Source of the DNA: an uncultured Bacilli bacterium
GTDB taxonomy: Bacteria > Bacillota_I > Bacilli_A > RF39 > UBA660
NCBI GenBank assembly: GCA_934168245.1
Contig: CAKPMY010000008.1
Coordinates: forward strand, 3,856-67,855
Reading direction: 5' to 3'
DNA length: 64,000 nt
The position numbers and the translations under genes are program-made. The notes beneath the pieces were generated by a model. The model had not been told where the DNA came from. It made no database searches and saw nothing but the letters and a program-made list of their open reading frames with translations. This document shows, in pieces, positions 53,580 through 62,326 of this stretch (positions within the stretch are counted from its first letter, which is position 1; each line of letters opens with the position of its first letter).

Positions 53580-54704
53580 ATGAAAATAAAATACACATTA
53601 CTACATAAAGATGAGTCTTCAAATGCTAGATACGGTAAACTTCAAACTAACTATGGTACTTTTGAAACACCAATGTTTATGCCGGTCGGTACCAGAGCAA
53701 CTGTCAAGTCTTTGTCCCCAGAAGAATTAAAAGCCGCCCATTCAGGAATCATCTTATCAAATACTTATCATTTATGGTTACGTCCCGGAGAAGACATTAT
53801 CGCTAAAGCCGGCGGTCTACATAAATTCATGAATTATGATGGACCAATTCTAACAGACTCCGGTGGTTTCCAAGTCTTTTCTCTAGTAAAAAATAAAGAA
53901 AAAGACATTACTGAAGAAGGAGTAACTTTTAAAAGCCATATCGACGGTTCAAAACTATTCCTAACTCCTGAAAAGTCTATTCAAATTCAAAATAAATTAG
54001 ACAGTGACATAGCCATGAGTTTTGATGAATGTCCACCATACCCTTCAACTTATGAATACATGAAAAAGTCTGTTGAACGTACTCTAAGATGGGCTGCTCG
54101 TGGTAAGAAAGTTCATGCCAACGAAAACCAATCTCTATTTGGTATCGTTCAAGGTGGTGAATTTGAAGACCTACGTGAGTATAGTTGTAAAGAAACTGTT
54201 AAAATGGATTTTGACGGGTATAGTATTGGTGGTACTTCTGTAGGCGAGGATAAACCTACTATGTATAAAATGATCGATTATGGAATTAAATACCTACCAA
54301 AAGATAAAGTTCGTTATCTAATGGGAGTAGGTGACCCAATCGATATTATCGAAGGTACAATTAGAGGAATCGATATTTTCGACTGTGTTCTACCAACCAG
54401 AATTGCTAGACACGGCCAAGCCTTTACTCGTGAAGGAAAAATAAACTTTAATAATGCCAAATACAAAGAAGATTTTACTCCTGTAGAAGAAGGTTGTGAC
54501 TGTTATACTTGTCAAAACTACACTAAAGCCTATATTCGTCACTTAATAACAACCGATGAAATGTTAGGCGGTAGACTATTATCAATTCATAATATAAGAT
54601 TCTTAATTAAATTAACCGAAGAATTAAGAGAAGCCATTAAAGAAAATAGAATTTTAGAATATCGTGAAGAATTTATTTCTAAATATCAAAAGAATGCCAA
54701 ATAA
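53580..54704 (+). CDS. tgt: tRNA-guanine transglycosylase Tgt
   Basis: A 374-aa enzyme that swaps G34 for preQ1 in tRNAs with GUN anticodons, the step before QueA. Seen: YGTFETPMFMPVGT, LSNTYHLWLRPG, ILTDSGGFQVFSL (active Asp), QGGEFEDLRE, YSIGGTSVGE, FDCVLPTRIARHGQ (nucleophile region) and the zinc site CDCYTCQNYTKAYIRHL. The frame extends upstream to TTG 53526, but that part is the promoter; AAAGGAGAG before ATG 53580 fixes the start. Confidence 0.97.
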   Translation: MKIKYTLLHKDESSNARYGKLQTNYGTFETPMFMPVGTRATVKSLSPEELKAAHSGIILSNTYHLWLRPGEDIIAKAGGLHKFMNYDGPILTDSGGFQVFSLVKNKEKDITEEGVTFKSHIDGSKLFLTPEKSIQIQNKLDSDIAMSFDECPPYPSTYEYMKKSVERTLRWAARGKKVHANENQSLFGIVQGGEFEDLREYSCKETVKMDFDGYSIGGTSVGEDKPTMYKMIDYGIKYLPKDKVRYLMGVGDPIDIIEGTIRGIDIFDCVLPTRIARHGQAFTREGKINFNNAKYKEDFTPVEEGCDCYTCQNYTKAYIRHLITTDEMLGGRLLSIHNIRFLIKLTEELREAIKENRILEYREEFISKYQKNAK

Positions 54705-54733
54705 AAGGAATAACAACAAAGTTATTCTTTTTA
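54703..54733. terminator. bidirectional terminator between tgt and the YqfQ-like gene
   Basis: GAATAAC (54708-54714), loop AACAAA, GTTATTC (54721-54727), extended by AAAA/TTTT on each side. Confidence 0.8.
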
Positions 54734-55030
54734 TATGTAAAAGATTGGCTTATTAGAATTAACTGTTGTAGCCTTTACCTCTGTCTTACTAGTATCAGTA
54801 CTACTTGAAGAAGTAACAGTCTCCATTGGCTTATTAATTTCATCAGCAATTCTAAATACAGTTTTAGCATTTCTAAAAATAGGTTTAACTTGATATACAA
54901 TTGGTATTGCTTGATTAATTACTCCTAAAGTCTTCTGAGTACCGTCTAAAAATGAAGTAAAACTAAATCCCTTAGTCAAATTACTAAGTTTTCCGAATAA
55001 GCCAATCTTCGGATAAGGATAGTTATACAT
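54731..55030 (-). CDS. YqfQ/VrrA-like small protein
   Basis: A 99-aa protein with a central TQKTLGVINQAIPIVYQVKPIFRNAKTVFRIA block that matches a small-protein family seen in Firmicutes (YqfQ/VrrA-like). The N-terminus is aromatic and Pro-rich (MYNYPYPKIGLF) and the C-terminus is Ser/Thr-rich. An upstream Met (55048) is in frame, but GAGGTGG lies between the two, so translation starts at 55030. Some relatives are spore-associated; nothing here shows that role. Confidence 0.7.
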   Translation of the reverse strand: MYNYPYPKIGLFGKLSNLTKGFSFTSFLDGTQKTLGVINQAIPIVYQVKPIFRNAKTVFRIADEINKPMETVTSSSSTDTSKTEVKATTVNSNKPIFYI

Positions 55031-55176
55031 AGTCCACCTCTTCATCAATAATATATGTCAAAAGAACTAAAAAGTTAAATAATTTATTTTCAAAAATAAA
55101 ATACTATGTTACAATATACTATAGAATAAAGATAGAGTGAAAAGAACTAAAAAGAAAGGTAAACTGGTGATATTAG

Positions 55177-56898
55177 ATGGGTTTATTTAATAATAAGAAA
55201 GAAAAAGCAAATACTACTGCACAGGTCCAGCCAGCTGCCCAAGCAGCACAACAAATTCCACCACAACAACCTGCTGTTCAACAACCAGCTCAAGTGCCTC
55301 AGCCACAACAAGTACCACAACAACCAGTAAGTGCACCTGTAGCCGCACAACCTGTTGCTGCCAACCAATCTGTAGTAGGGCAAGTACAAAAACCAGTATC
55401 CGCAACAAGTCAAATAGTTACCCAAACATTGCCACCATCTAGTAGTCCAACGTCTGCTCCTAATACTATTTCTATTGGAGCCAATCCTAATATTGGTGCT
55501 GGAGGGCATTCAACAATTACTCAACAACCAATTAGTGCCGATTTAGCAACTCCAGAAGCAAAGCCAGAACCAGTAGCAGCCGGCCCAGTTGCCGCCGTAG
55601 GACCACAACAATCAGGTGTACAAACAATTCAAGCCAGTACTCTAAATCGCAAAAGAATGTCAAGCGATGCTGATGTTGTTCGAAAAAGTAAATTAAACGG
55701 TTATAGTTATACCGTTATTAATACCATGAATAAAAAGGAAAAAGGATACTTCGATGCTGAATCTGAAGATGATGTACGTGCATTCCTTGAAGGTCAAGAA
55801 TACCAAATCCTAGAAGTAAAACCAAAATCTGCTATGGATATTGATATTTCTGGACCGCCTAAACTAAAACCTGAAGATTTGTCATTTACTTTAACTCAGT
55901 TATCAACATACATCAAATCAGGTATCCCACTAGTTGATTCCATGCGAATCCTAGCAAAACAAGGTAAAAAACCAGCCCATAAAAAAATCTATGGCCAAGT
56001 AGTTTATGAACTACTAAAAGGTGAGAGTTTCTCAACAGCCTTAGCAAGACAAGGAAAAGTCTTCCCCCCTTTACTAATAAACATGGTAAAAACATCTGAA
56101 ATGACTGGAGACTTACCATCGATCCTAGATGATATGGCTGAATACTATACAACTATGAACCAAACTAGAAAACAAATGAAGAGTGCCATGACTTATCCAG
56201 TTGTAGTTTTAACAATCGCCTTAGGTGTTTTAGTCTTCATGCTTGTTTACTTAGTTCCACAGTTCGCAACCATGTTTGAATCTCAAGATGCTAAATTACC
56301 AACTATTACTTTAGTTGTCTTAGGTGTCAGTGATTTCATTCAAGCCAACTGGATGTTCTTAATTGGCGGTGTCGTCGCCTTAATCTTAATATTCAGATAT
56401 TTATTTAAAAATGTCCAATCATTTAAAAAAGGTGTCCAAACAATCCTTATGCATATCCCAGTAGTTAGTAAAATTATTATTTATAATGAAATTGCAAACT
56501 TCACAAAAACTTTTGCATCCTTACTAAACCATGGTGTATTCATAACGGATAGTATGGAAATCTTACAAAAAATAACCGACAACGAAGTATTTAAAGAAAT
56601 AATTAATAAAACCTTGGAAAATCTATCCAAAGGTGAACCGGTATCAGCAGCCTTCCGTGGTCAATGGGCTATCCCAGTAGTTGCCTACGAAATGATTGTT
56701 ACTGGTGAAAATACTGGACAATTAGGTCTAATGATGGAAAAGGTATCAGCCCATTTCCAATCAATGCATAAATCAATAATCGATCAAATGAAGAGTTTGA
56801 TGGAACCATTAATGATTGTATTCTTAGCCGGAATTGTTGGTGTTATCTTATTATCAATCGTTACACCAATGTTCAGTATCTACTCACAAATCGACTAA
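55177..56898 (+). CDS. pilC: type II secretion/type IV pilus inner-membrane protein (PilC/GspF)
   Basis: A 573-aa platform protein of a type IV pilus or competence pseudopilus machine. Residues 1-170 are an unusual Gln/Pro/Ala-rich linker. A small alpha/beta domain follows (about 172-225, YTVINTMNKKEKGYFDAESEDDVRAFL) and then two T2SSF domains (about 235-360 and 440-565), each with hallmark residues: LTQLSTYIKSGIPLVDSMRIL, FPPLLINMVKTSEMTGDL and GLMMEKVSAHFQ. Three TM helices. GGTGAT lies before the ATG. pilD follows. The ATPase and pilin genes are not in the window. The Q/P-rich tail is longer than usual for PilC. Confidence 0.92.
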   Translation: MGLFNNKKEKANTTAQVQPAAQAAQQIPPQQPAVQQPAQVPQPQQVPQQPVSAPVAAQPVAANQSVVGQVQKPVSATSQIVTQTLPPSSSPTSAPNTISIGANPNIGAGGHSTITQQPISADLATPEAKPEPVAAGPVAAVGPQQSGVQTIQASTLNRKRMSSDADVVRKSKLNGYSYTVINTMNKKEKGYFDAESEDDVRAFLEGQEYQILEVKPKSAMDIDISGPPKLKPEDLSFTLTQLSTYIKSGIPLVDSMRILAKQGKKPAHKKIYGQVVYELLKGESFSTALARQGKVFPPLLINMVKTSEMTGDLPSILDDMAEYYTTMNQTRKQMKSAMTYPVVVLTIALGVLVFMLVYLVPQFATMFESQDAKLPTITLVVLGVSDFIQANWMFLIGGVVALILIFRYLFKNVQSFKKGVQTILMHIPVVSKIIIYNEIANFTKTFASLLNHGVFITDSMEILQKITDNEVFKEIINKTLENLSKGEPVSAAFRGQWAIPVVAYEMIVTGENTGQLGLMMEKVSAHFQSMHKSIIDQMKSLMEPLMIVFLAGIVGVILLSIVTPMFSIYSQID

Positions 56899-56918
56899 TA
56901 AATAAGGAGGATAATTAT

Positions 56919-57683
56919 ATGGAAATACTATACTTAATTATCTTTTTTATTTTAGGAAGTATCATTGGTACTATCTCAACAATCTTAGGACTTCGTCTTC
57001 CTAAACAAGAAAAAATATTTGGTAATAAACCACATTGTGATAATTGTAGTCATGAATTAAAAAGAACGGAAACAATCCCGTTAATATCCTATATTACTCA
57101 TCGCGGTAGATGTAAATATTGCCATACTAAAATAGATATTTTATATCCTTACATGGAATTCTTTTCTGGCTTATTATTCTCGGTCTGCTACTACAGTTTT
57201 GGCTTTAGTTATGAACTTCTAATTGGCCTTGGTATAATTACCATGTTAATGATTATTGTCGTAAGTGACATTACTTATCTAATTATTCCTGATGAAGTCT
57301 TAATCTTCTTTAGTATTTACTTTATAATTATTCAGTTTCTAAATACTGGTCTAAAAGGAGCCTTAACTCATATTGGCACTGGCTTATTACTATTTTCTCT
57401 AATGTACATAGTCATGTTAATTGGTAATAAAACACTAAAAAAAGAAAGTCTTGGTGGAGGAGATATAAAGATGATGTTTCTCTTTGGCTTAGTCCTTGAT
57501 CCTCTTCTTGGAACCTTAACTATCTTCTTAGGCAGTCTTTTTGCCTTACCAATGTCTCTATATTTAATGAAGAAAAATAATGAAAAAGTAATTCCTTTTG
57601 GACCCTTTCTTCTTCTAGCCTTTACCTTCATTTATTTCACCAAATTAACAACACCAACGATTATATCTTGGCTCGGTTTTTAA
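56919..57683 (+). CDS. pilD: prepilin peptidase (PilD/ComC)
   Basis: A 254-aa membrane aspartyl protease that cuts and methylates type IV prepilins. Seen: N-terminal domain with zinc cysteines C40-X2-C43 and C65-X2-C68, Asp117 in VVSDITYLIIPDE, Asp182 in GGGDIKMMFLFG, and about seven TM segments. Length is normal. AAGGAGG Shine-Dalgarno, 20 bp behind pilC. It would process pilins encoded elsewhere. Terminator after it. Confidence 0.95.
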   Translation: MEILYLIIFFILGSIIGTISTILGLRLPKQEKIFGNKPHCDNCSHELKRTETIPLISYITHRGRCKYCHTKIDILYPYMEFFSGLLFSVCYYSFGFSYELLIGLGIITMLMIIVVSDITYLIIPDEVLIFFSIYFIIIQFLNTGLKGALTHIGTGLLLFSLMYIVMLIGNKTLKKESLGGGDIKMMFLFGLVLDPLLGTLTIFLGSLFALPMSLYLMKKNNEKVIPFGPFLLLAFTFIYFTKLTTPTIISWLGF

Positions 57684-57710
57684 GAAAGTTTACCTTTCTT
57701 TTTTTTTTTT
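57682..57710 (+). terminator. intrinsic terminator of pilC-pilD
   Basis: AAGAAAG (57682-57688), loop TTTAC, CTTTCTT (57694-57700), then about ten Ts. Confidence 0.85.
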
Positions 57711-57744
57711 TATAGTGTACTATATATATGGGTGGGTGATGACT

Positions 57745-59055
57745 ATGAAAAATATAACAATTTTACCAGCAGACACTTATACTGTTGTCAATAAAACAGT
57801 TCTAAACGAAAGTGATCGTAAATTAATAAGTATGTTATATCAACCAATAATTGGTCACACCGCAGTTTCTTTATATTTAACTTTAATAGATGATCTAGAC
57901 AAATTAGAAGTAATGAGTGATGACCTAACTCATCATCATCTTATGAGTACTATGCAATTAAAATTAGAAGATATTGTTATTGCTCGAGAAAAACTAGAAG
58001 CAACTGGTCTCTTAAAAAGTTATTTAAAAAAGGGTAGTATCAACCAATACGTTTATCTAATATATTCTCCTATGTCAGCCCATGAATTTTTTACTCATCC
58101 TATCTTAAATATTGTCCTTTATAACAATCTCGGTAAAAAAGAATATGAACGACTTCTAAACTACTACAAAATCCCTAGAGTAAACTTAAAAGAATATGAG
58201 GATATAACTAGTAGTTTTGATGAAATTTTTACCTCTGTAAAAGGAAATATTCTAGAAATAGAAGCCGATACTACTAGAAGAGATACTAATAATATTCAAA
58301 TAAATAAAGGTATAGACTTTAATTTATTAATATCCAGTATTCCTTCAAAATTAGTAACTGATAAAACTTTTACTAAAGATGTAAAAGACTTAATCAATGC
58401 CTTAAGTTTTGCTTATAACCTAAACACTCTAGATATCAAAGGCCTAGTAAGTGATGCTATTAATGAAAAAGGCCAAATCGATAAAACAAGACTTCGTAAA
58501 AGTTGTCGTGATTATTACCAGTTTGAAACAGCTGGTAGTCTTCCAACTTTAATCTATAATAAACAACCTGACTACTTAAAGAAACCAGAAGGAGACACTT
58601 CTAAACGTGCCAGACTAATCTATACCTTTGAAAATATCAGTCCTTATCAATTATTAAAAGCCAAGTATAAAGGCGCCGAACCAACTGAACGAGATAAACG
58701 GCTAATTGAAAGTCTTTTAGTAGATCAAAAATTAAACTATGGAGTCGTAAATGTATTAATCTCTTATGTTTTAAAAACTAATAATCAACAACTAAAGAAA
58801 AGTTATGTAGAAACAATCGCTGGGCAATGGAAACGACTTAATATTGAAACAGTCGAGGAGGCCATGGCTATCTCTGAAAAAGAACATAAGAAACTAAAAC
58901 GACTTCTCGAAAAAGAAAAACCAAAAGAACAAGTTAAGAAAGTACACAAAGATCAATCTAACTTACCAGTCTGGTTTGATAAAGAACTTGATAAAACAGA
59001 AGCAACCGAAGAAGATGTCAAAGAAATGGACGAAATATTGGCTGGACTTGTCTAA
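57745..59055 (+). CDS. dnaB: DnaB (Bacillus-type) replication initiation protein
   Basis: A 436-aa replication-initiation/helicase-loading protein of the Bacillus DnaB/DnaD superfamily (not the replicative helicase). Seen: N-terminal winged-helix-like part (LNESDRKLISMLYQPIIGHTAV), a middle domain, and a C-terminal DnaD-like domain (about 290-385, ISPYQLLKAKYKG...LLVDQKLNYGVVNVLISYVL) plus a Lys/Glu tail. In-frame GTG 57715 and ATG 57739 lie over or before GGTGATG, so ATG 57745 is the start. The helicase loader gene dnaI, its usual partner, does not follow. Confidence 0.88.
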   Translation: MKNITILPADTYTVVNKTVLNESDRKLISMLYQPIIGHTAVSLYLTLIDDLDKLEVMSDDLTHHHLMSTMQLKLEDIVIAREKLEATGLLKSYLKKGSINQYVYLIYSPMSAHEFFTHPILNIVLYNNLGKKEYERLLNYYKIPRVNLKEYEDITSSFDEIFTSVKGNILEIEADTTRRDTNNIQINKGIDFNLLISSIPSKLVTDKTFTKDVKDLINALSFAYNLNTLDIKGLVSDAINEKGQIDKTRLRKSCRDYYQFETAGSLPTLIYNKQPDYLKKPEGDTSKRARLIYTFENISPYQLLKAKYKGAEPTERDKRLIESLLVDQKLNYGVVNVLISYVLKTNNQQLKKSYVETIAGQWKRLNIETVEEAMAISEKEHKKLKRLLEKEKPKEQVKKVHKDQSNLPVWFDKELDKTEATEEDVKEMDEILAGLV

Positions 59056-59063
59056 GAAAAAGT

Positions 59064-59255
59064 GCTATAATACATAACCTGTTCCCATTGTAAAATAATA
59101 AAATACAATAAAGCACTGATCAAAAGTAAGACTATAATGTTCAAACTGTTTTCACTATAAAATATTAAAGTATAATAAAGAAGTATCAAATATAATCTCA
59201 CTAATTACCCAATCTATACCAAGTGTAAAATAATGTCAAAAAATAATATCAAGTC
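59064..59255 (+). repeat. three degenerate tandem repeats of about 67 bp
   Basis: The gap between dnaB and the HD gene holds three imperfect units with starts near 59066, 59132 and 59200. Each has an AACCTGTT-like word and then TGTAAAATA (59089, 59156 as TATAAAATA, 59224); the first two also share CTATAAT about 10 bp ahead. Units 1 and 2 agree at about 80% over 40 bp. Each of the first two carries a TATAAT box. Confidence 0.55.
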
Positions 59256-59335
59256 CATAAACATTTTATCTTACTAAAGGTCTTATGTTATTATTAAATA
59301 GTAAACAAGAGAATAGAATAGTAAGAGGTTAGAAA

Positions 59336-59824
59336 ATGAGTAAATATCAAAATCAAGAATTTCAAAGAATAATTAGTCCTATCGCCAGCAACGAAGAATT
59401 TCAAAAATTAAAGGACGTAAAACATCATGGCATAACAAGATATGACCATTCCCTAAGAGTTGCTTACTATTCATATAAAGTAACAAAACTTCTTCACCTA
59501 GATTATAAAGACACAACAGAAGCCGCTTTGTTACATGATTTTTTCATAGAAGAAGTTCAAGATAAAAACTTCATTGCTCGGTTAAGAAAACATCCTGGCT
59601 ATGCCGTAGAAAATGCTACTAAAATTTGTCCATTAACCGACAAGCAAAAAGATATCATAAAAACTCACATGTTTCCAATTACTTTTACTCCTCCTAAGTA
59701 TATGGAAAGTTGGATAGTAGATATTGTTGATGACGTTTCTGCTATCATGGAACAAAGTAAAGTAATTAAACAACATGTAAAAGTAGTAGGAACATTTATT
59801 CTCGTATTAATGTTCCATCATTAA
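59336..59824 (+). CDS. HD-domain phosphohydrolase-like protein
   Basis: A 162-aa protein with an HD metal site: HHGITRYDHSLRVAYYSY (His), LLHDFF (the HD pair) and a later KTHMFPITFTPPKYMESWIVDIVDDV that brings His and Asp. A hydrophobic C-terminal end (VVGTFILVLMFHH) may touch the membrane. HD proteins of this type hydrolyse nucleotides or their monophosphates; substrate unknown. GAGG-type Shine-Dalgarno. It sits alone between the repeat region and a terminator. Confidence 0.87.
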   Translation: MSKYQNQEFQRIISPIASNEEFQKLKDVKHHGITRYDHSLRVAYYSYKVTKLLHLDYKDTTEAALLHDFFIEEVQDKNFIARLRKHPGYAVENATKICPLTDKQKDIIKTHMFPITFTPPKYMESWIVDIVDDVSAIMEQSKVIKQHVKVVGTFILVLMFHH

Positions 59825-59833
59825 AAAGTAAAC

Positions 59834-59856
59834 AAAGGGATTATTTCCCTTTTTAA
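59834..59856 (+). terminator. intrinsic terminator of the HD gene
   Basis: AAAGGGA, loop TTATT, TCCCTTT (59834-59852), then Ts. Confidence 0.7.
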
Positions 59857-59878
59857 TATAAGGAAAGAAGGAATAAAT

Positions 59879-61498
59879 ATGCAAAAGACATACATTTTTG
59901 GTCATAAAAAACCAGATACAGATTCAGTAATGTCCGCCATAGGTTTATCACACCTAAAGAACTTATTAGGCGAAAATACCGAGGCCAGAATCTTAGGAGA
60001 TGTAAATAAAGAAACGTCTTATGCGCTAAAATACTTTAATTTACGTACTCCTGAATATTTAAACGATGTAAAACTACAACTAAAAGATATCGATTATCAT
60101 AAGAATTTTCATATCAAAGAAACCGATTCTATTTATACTAGTTATCAAAAAATGCTAGAGAAAGGTCTAACCGGTATCCCTGTAACTGACGCTAAAGGTC
60201 ACTTTACTGGTCTAATTACTATTAAAGACCTATCTCATGTAATTATTAATGAAGAAACAGATGACTTATATACATCATATGATAATATTCTTCATACTTT
60301 AAAAGGTGAAAAACTTCTTCAATTCGACGAAGAAATAATTGGCCGTATCTTAGTTGCTGCTTATCGTAGTACAACCATTCTAGAAAATGTCAAACTAGAA
60401 AGAGATATGATTTTAATAGTAGGAGACCGTCATAGTATTATTGAATATGCTGTAAACTCTGGAGTAAAATTAATAATCTTATCAGGAGACTCTGAAATAA
60501 AAGACAAGCATTTAGAAATCGCTCGTCAAAATAAAGTTAATATTATAAGAACTCCATATCCAACATATCATATAACTAGATTAATATCTTTAACTAACTA
60601 TATCAAAACAATGATTAGATGTTATAACCCTACTAAATTTGAAAATACTGAATTCGTTGATAATGTTGTTGATATAAATAATAAATTGAAACATACAAAC
60701 TATCCAATTGTTGATAGACGTAATAAATGTCTTGGTTTATTAAAAATAACAGATTTAGCCGAAAAACATCCTAAGAAAGTAATCTTAGTCGATCATAACG
60801 AAAAACTACAAAGTGTTGAAGGTATTGATGAGGCAGAAATATTAGAAATAATCGATCACCATAATCTAGGTAGTATCACAACAACTATGCCAATCAACTT
60901 TAGAAATATGGCTGTAGGTTCAACTTGTACTATAGTTTACTTAATGTACAAAGAAAGAAATATAACTCCAACTAGAGAAATAGCCGGTGCTCTTTTATCA
61001 GGAATCTTATCTGATACCTTAATCTTAAAGAGTCCAACTGCTACAAGTAAAGATGTTGAAGCCGTAGAATATTTATCTACTTTAGCCAATGTTGACTACA
61101 AAAAATATGGTATGGACTTATTAAAAGCCGGAACATCTCTTGAAGGAATGTCTAAAGAAGATGTCTTATACAACGACTTTAAGATTTATACTGTCGAAGA
61201 TAAGAAGTTTGCGATTGGTCAATTCTTTACTATGAACTTTGAAGAAATAGAAAAAGATATGGCTGACTACATTCATGTTCTAGATGAAGTATCAGAAGCC
61301 AATAATTATAATTTAGTTGCTCTATACGTAACTGATATAATTAGAAATGGTAGTTATGTACTATTTAATACTCGTGGTAGTGATACTATGGCTCTTGCTT
61401 ATGGAAAAGAAACTATCGAAGAAGGCCATTTTATCCCAGGCTGTGTATCTCGCAAAAAACACGTAGTACCAATAATAATGCCAATATTTGAAAATTAG
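59879..61498 (+). CDS. ppaC: manganese-dependent inorganic pyrophosphatase with CBS and DRTGG domains
   Basis: A 539-aa family II pyrophosphatase with regulatory insertion. Seen: N-terminal DHH active-site words FGHKKPDTDS; an insertion of two CBS motifs (TGIPVTDAKGHFTGLITIKDL; YPIVDRRNKCLGLLKITDLA) around a DRTGG-type domain (about 170-270); then VDHNE, EIIDHHNLG and DHHA2 domain to the end (VSRKKHVVPII). Such CBS-PPases are controlled by adenine nucleotides. The enzyme drives biosynthesis by removing pyrophosphate. AAAGAAGGA Shine-Dalgarno. uppP follows after 11 bp. Confidence 0.95.
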   Translation: MQKTYIFGHKKPDTDSVMSAIGLSHLKNLLGENTEARILGDVNKETSYALKYFNLRTPEYLNDVKLQLKDIDYHKNFHIKETDSIYTSYQKMLEKGLTGIPVTDAKGHFTGLITIKDLSHVIINEETDDLYTSYDNILHTLKGEKLLQFDEEIIGRILVAAYRSTTILENVKLERDMILIVGDRHSIIEYAVNSGVKLIILSGDSEIKDKHLEIARQNKVNIIRTPYPTYHITRLISLTNYIKTMIRCYNPTKFENTEFVDNVVDINNKLKHTNYPIVDRRNKCLGLLKITDLAEKHPKKVILVDHNEKLQSVEGIDEAEILEIIDHHNLGSITTTMPINFRNMAVGSTCTIVYLMYKERNITPTREIAGALLSGILSDTLILKSPTATSKDVEAVEYLSTLANVDYKKYGMDLLKAGTSLEGMSKEDVLYNDFKIYTVEDKKFAIGQFFTMNFEEIEKDMADYIHVLDEVSEANNYNLVALYVTDIIRNGSYVLFNTRGSDTMALAYGKETIEEGHFIPGCVSRKKHVVPIIMPIFEN

Positions 61499-61509
61499 GA
61501 GATGACTAA

Positions 61510-62325
61510 ATGGATTTTTTATCAATTATTATACTAGGCTTTATTCAAGGAATTGCTGAGTTCTTGCCTATATCATCATCAGCACATTTAATAATATTCA
61601 GGGATTTATTCGGTATTGGTAGAGGCATGGATGCTCATCTTGCCTTAACTTTTGACTTAGCACTTCACTTTGGAACCTTACTAGCAATCGCTATCTTCTT
61701 CTTTAAAGATTTTATCACTATGATTTCTAAAGGCTTCACTAAAGGTATAAAAGACGATCAAGGTAAAATGTTATGGTATCTAATTATCGCAACAATTCCA
61801 GCCGCTATCGCCGGAGTATTATTTGAAGATGTAATAGAAAATGCTATTAGAAAAAATTATGTTATAATTGCCATTGCTCTTGCTCTTATGGGTGTAATAA
61901 TTTATTGTGCTGATAAGTATAGTAAATCTAATAATAGTCTAAAGAAAATGTCTCTAAAAGATGCACTAATTATTGGCTGTAGTCAAGTACTAGCCTTAGT
62001 TCCAGGTTTCTCAAGATCTGGTACTACAATAGCCGCTGGTAGAGTCTTAGGTATAAATAGGGAAGATGCTGCTAAGTTTTCTTTCTATCTAAGTGCCCCA
62101 GTAGTATGTGGTGCCTTAGTCTTACAACTTCTAAAAAAAGCCACTTGGACTGTTATTGCTGCTAATCTAGGAACCTTCATCTTAGGCATTTTAATCTCCT
62201 TCATAGTAGGACTATTATGTATAAAATATTTATTAAAATATCTACATAATCATAACTTTAAGATATTTATGATATATCGTATCATTTTGGCAATAATAGT
62301 ATTAATAATGATTGGAGTAAAATAA
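61510..62325 (+). CDS. uppP: undecaprenyl-diphosphatase UppP (BacA)
   Basis: A 271-aa membrane phosphatase that recycles undecaprenyl pyrophosphate to the lipid carrier used by MraY. Seen: GFIQGIAEFLPISSSAHL and PGFSRSGTTIAAG, the two catalytic motifs, and eight TM segments. TAGGAG Shine-Dalgarno. It can confer low-level bacitracin tolerance. Placed behind the pyrophosphatase and before a ZIP transporter (1-bp gap). Confidence 0.97.
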   Translation: MDFLSIIILGFIQGIAEFLPISSSAHLIIFRDLFGIGRGMDAHLALTFDLALHFGTLLAIAIFFFKDFITMISKGFTKGIKDDQGKMLWYLIIATIPAAIAGVLFEDVIENAIRKNYVIIAIALALMGVIIYCADKYSKSNNSLKKMSLKDALIIGCSQVLALVPGFSRSGTTIAAGRVLGINREDAAKFSFYLSAPVVCGALVLQLLKKATWTVIAANLGTFILGILISFIVGLLCIKYLLKYLHNHNFKIFMIYRIILAIIVLIMIGVK

Positions 62326-62326
62326 T

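Noticed and set aside
55183..55509. Open frames on the minus strand opposite the pilC N-terminus (up to 108 codons)
   Set aside because: They mirror the Gln/Pro-rich low-complexity codons of pilC, have no ribosome site and encode Leu/Trp-rich nonsense.
59064..59255. CRISPR array
   Set aside because: Only three degenerate units without equal spacers or conserved repeats, and no cas genes.
59750..59824. Frameshift at the C-terminus of the HD protein
   Set aside because: The hydrophobic end looked odd, but related HD proteins of this type also end in a membrane-like segment, and no continuation is seen in other frames.
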